Positions 12,582 to 14,077 of a stretch of DNA of 14,077 bases are shown in pieces (the stretch's first letter is position 1; every line of letters starts with the position of its first letter). The stretch lies in contig JAUMCA010000002.1 in NCBI GenBank assembly GCA_032119475.1, positions 1 to 14,077 on the forward strand, written 5' to 3'. This DNA is from F1-60-MAGs149 sp032119475. GTDB lineage: Bacteria > Actinomycetota > Thermoleophilia > Gaiellales > F1-60-MAGs149. Position numbers and translations under genes: made by a program. The notes beneath the pieces were generated by a model that searched no databases, was not told the origin of the DNA, and saw nothing but the letters and a program-made list of their open reading frames with translations.

Positions 12582-14077
12582 TCAGCGCTCGACGCGCTGC
12601 AGGCGGCGCAGCTCGTCGACGGGGATGTGGCAGCGCATCATGTGCCCGGGCTCGACCTCGATGAGCGGCGGCTCCGAGACCTCGCAGGTGCCCTGGATGG
12701 CGCGCGGACAGCGCGTGTGGAAGACGCACCCGGACGGCACGTCGATCGCCGACGGGACCTCGCCCTCGAGGCGGATCCGCTCCGCCGGGTCGCCGTCCAC
12801 GGTCGGCACGGCCGACAGCAGCGCCTCGGTGTACGGGTGGTGCGGGCCGTCGAAGACGACCTGCGCCGGTCCGAGCTCCATCAGGCGGCCGAGGTAGAGC
12901 ACCGCGATGCGATCGGACAGGTAGCGGACGACGCCGAGGTCGTGCGAGATGACGATGTACGACGCGCGCTCGTCCCGCTGCAGGTCCGACAGCAGGTTGA
13001 GGATGGCCGCCTGCACGGACACGTCGAGGGCGCTGGTCGGCTCGTCGCAGACGACGATGCGCGGTTGGCCGGCGAACGCATTGCCGATCGCGACGCGCTG
13101 CTTGAGGCCGCCGGACAGCTGGCGCGGCTTCATGTCGAGGTGCCGCGGCGACAGCACGACCTCCTCGCGGATCTTCTCCATCCGCTCGTCCGCCGCCTTG
13201 CCGCGCAGCCCCGCGAGCTTCGCGAGCGAGCGCTCGAGGATGCTCCGCACCGACTTCGAGCGGTTCAGCGCGGAATCCGGGTTCTGGAAGATGATCTGCA
13301 CGGCGCGGCGGGCGTCGGCGTCGCGCTGGGTGGTGAGCCCGGCGAGCTGCTTGCCGTCGAGGATCACGGCGCCGCCCTGATCGGGTGCGTGGATGCCGAG
13401 GATCGCCTTGGCCAGCGTGGTCTTGCCGGAGCCGGACTCGCCGACGAGGCCGAGGGTCTCGCCGGCACGCAGCTGGACGTCGACGCCGACGAGGGCGCGG
13501 ACGTCGTGGCCGCCCTGGCGGAACGTCTTCGAGACGTCGTTCAGCTCGAGCACGACCTCGCCCGGATCCTCGATGCCGACCGCGGGCTGGATCGGCGCGG
13601 CGACCAGCTCACCCACGCGGTCGACGTGGTGGCACGCGACCGTGCGGTCGGCGCGCGGGTGGACCGAGGGCGGCATGTCGGTGCGGCAGACGTCGGTGGC
13701 GAGCGGGCAGCGGTCCTGGAAGACGCACGCCGGCAGGACCGTGCCGATCAGGGGCAGCGAGCCCGGGATCGTGTCGAGGCGGCGCTCCGACTTGCTGGCG
13801 CCGCGCCGCGGCAGGCAGCGGAGCAGCCCGACCGTGTACGGATGCTGCGGGTCGTCGAACACCTCGCTCGCGATCCCCTCCTCCACGATGCGCCCGGCGT
13901 ACATCACGCCGACGCGATCGCAGATCCGACGCACGACGCCGAGGTTGTGCGCGATCAGGAGCACCGCGGCGCCCGTCTCGTCGCGCAGCGTCGCCACCAG
14001 GTCGAGGACCTCGGCTTCGACCGTCGGATCGAGGCCGGTGGTCGGCTCGTCGAGGATCAGGAGCTGCGGATCGCACG
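12582..14077 (-). CDS. Tandem-NBD oligopeptide-type ABC transporter ATPase (5' end outside window)
   Basis: The minus-strand frame is open to the window edge and reads LLILDEPTTGLDP there, the Walker B of a first nucleotide-binding domain, so the gene starts beyond 14077. Its H-loop (LIAHNLG) and an Opp/Dpp-type C-terminal extension follow, then a complete second domain in the same chain: Walker A GESGSGKTT (about 13442-13416), Q-loop IIFQNP, signature LSGGLKQR (about 13119-13096), Walker B VVCDEPTSALD, H-loop ISHD, and a second Opp-type extension. This is an OppD-OppF/DppD-DppF-like fusion powering an ABC importer for peptides or other small solutes. Both extensions carry four cysteines (CVFQDRC...C...C and CVFHTRC...C...C), the pattern I recall as binding an iron-sulfur cluster in mycobacterial OppD. 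Permeases and binding protein are presumably upstream, outside the window. Confidence 0.92.
   Translation of the reverse strand, partial: CDPQLLILDEPTTGLDPTVEAEVLDLVATLRDETGAAVLLIAHNLGVVRRICDRVGVMYAGRIVEEGIASEVFDDPQHPYTVGLLRCLPRRGASKSERRLDTIPGSLPLIGTVLPACVFQDRCPLATDVCRTDMPPSVHPRADRTVACHHVDRVGELVAAPIQPAVGIEDPGEVVLELNDVSKTFRQGGHDVRALVGVDVQLRAGETLGLVGESGSGKTTLAKAILGIHAPDQGGAVILDGKQLAGLTTQRDADARRAVQIIFQNPDSALNRSKSVRSILERSLAKLAGLRGKAADERMEKIREEVVLSPRHLDMKPRQLSGGLKQRVAIGNAFAGQPRIVVCDEPTSALDVSVQAAILNLLSDLQRDERASYIVISHDLGVVRYLSDRIAVLYLGRLMELGPAQVVFDGPHHPYTEALLSAVPTVDGDPAERIRLEGEVPSAIDVPSGCVFHTRCPRAIQGTCEVSEPPLIEVEPGHMMRCHIPVDELRRLQRVER

Overview
The window is very GC-rich, densely packed bacterial DNA. 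It carries a group-1-type sigma-70 factor, a mycobacterial-style thiocarboxylate cysteine pathway (MoeZ-like / CysO / CysM / Mec), an Lrp/AsnC regulator and several apparently leaderless transcripts. I infer a high-GC actinobacterium. A deep lineage such as Thermoleophilia/Solirubrobacterales is plausible, but no rRNA or other marker here proves it.

Layout. (1) 1-912 (+) is the 3' part of a YtcJ-like amidohydrolase, tail-to-tail with rpoD (920-1984, -). Upstream of rpoD is a membrane-anchored TPR protein (2049-3086, -). (2) A divergent 150-bp spacer leads into a three-gene operon, 3237-6083 (+): an N-terminal-rhodanese/E1-like adenylyltransferase, a single ORF fusing the sulfur carrier CysO to the cysteine synthase CysM, and a JAMM peptidase (Mec). 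Together they form a self-contained route: activate and thiolate the carrier C-terminus, transfer sulfur to an aminoacrylate, then hydrolyse cysteine off the carrier. (3) lrp (6087-6581, -) faces a regulatory and microprotein island (6582-7358). The island has two paralogous small ORFs (53 and 48 codons). Each has a near-identical -35/extended -10 promoter, a CCGAATAT operator-like box, an identical 24-nt C/U-rich tract and a strong hairpin terminator. Between them lies a 122-bp inverted-repeat element. (4) 7452-10337 (+) carries an EthD-like protein, a large amidase-signature enzyme with an extra C-terminal region, and a Nudix hydrolase. (5) 10339-14077 (-) is an operon-like run, in transcription order: tandem-NBD oligopeptide-type ABC ATPase (5' end outside the window), zinc alcohol dehydrogenase, enolase-superfamily sugar-acid dehydratase. 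This looks like uptake plus oxidation/dehydration of a carbohydrate-type or small organic substrate.

The two most unusual things are the CysO-CysM fusion, whose reactive Gly-Gly is buried inside the polypeptide with the matching JAMM protease encoded immediately downstream, and the duplicated leaderless microprotein / CU-rich RNA module beside lrp. All functional calls come from reading motifs and remembered family knowledge; no database search was run.
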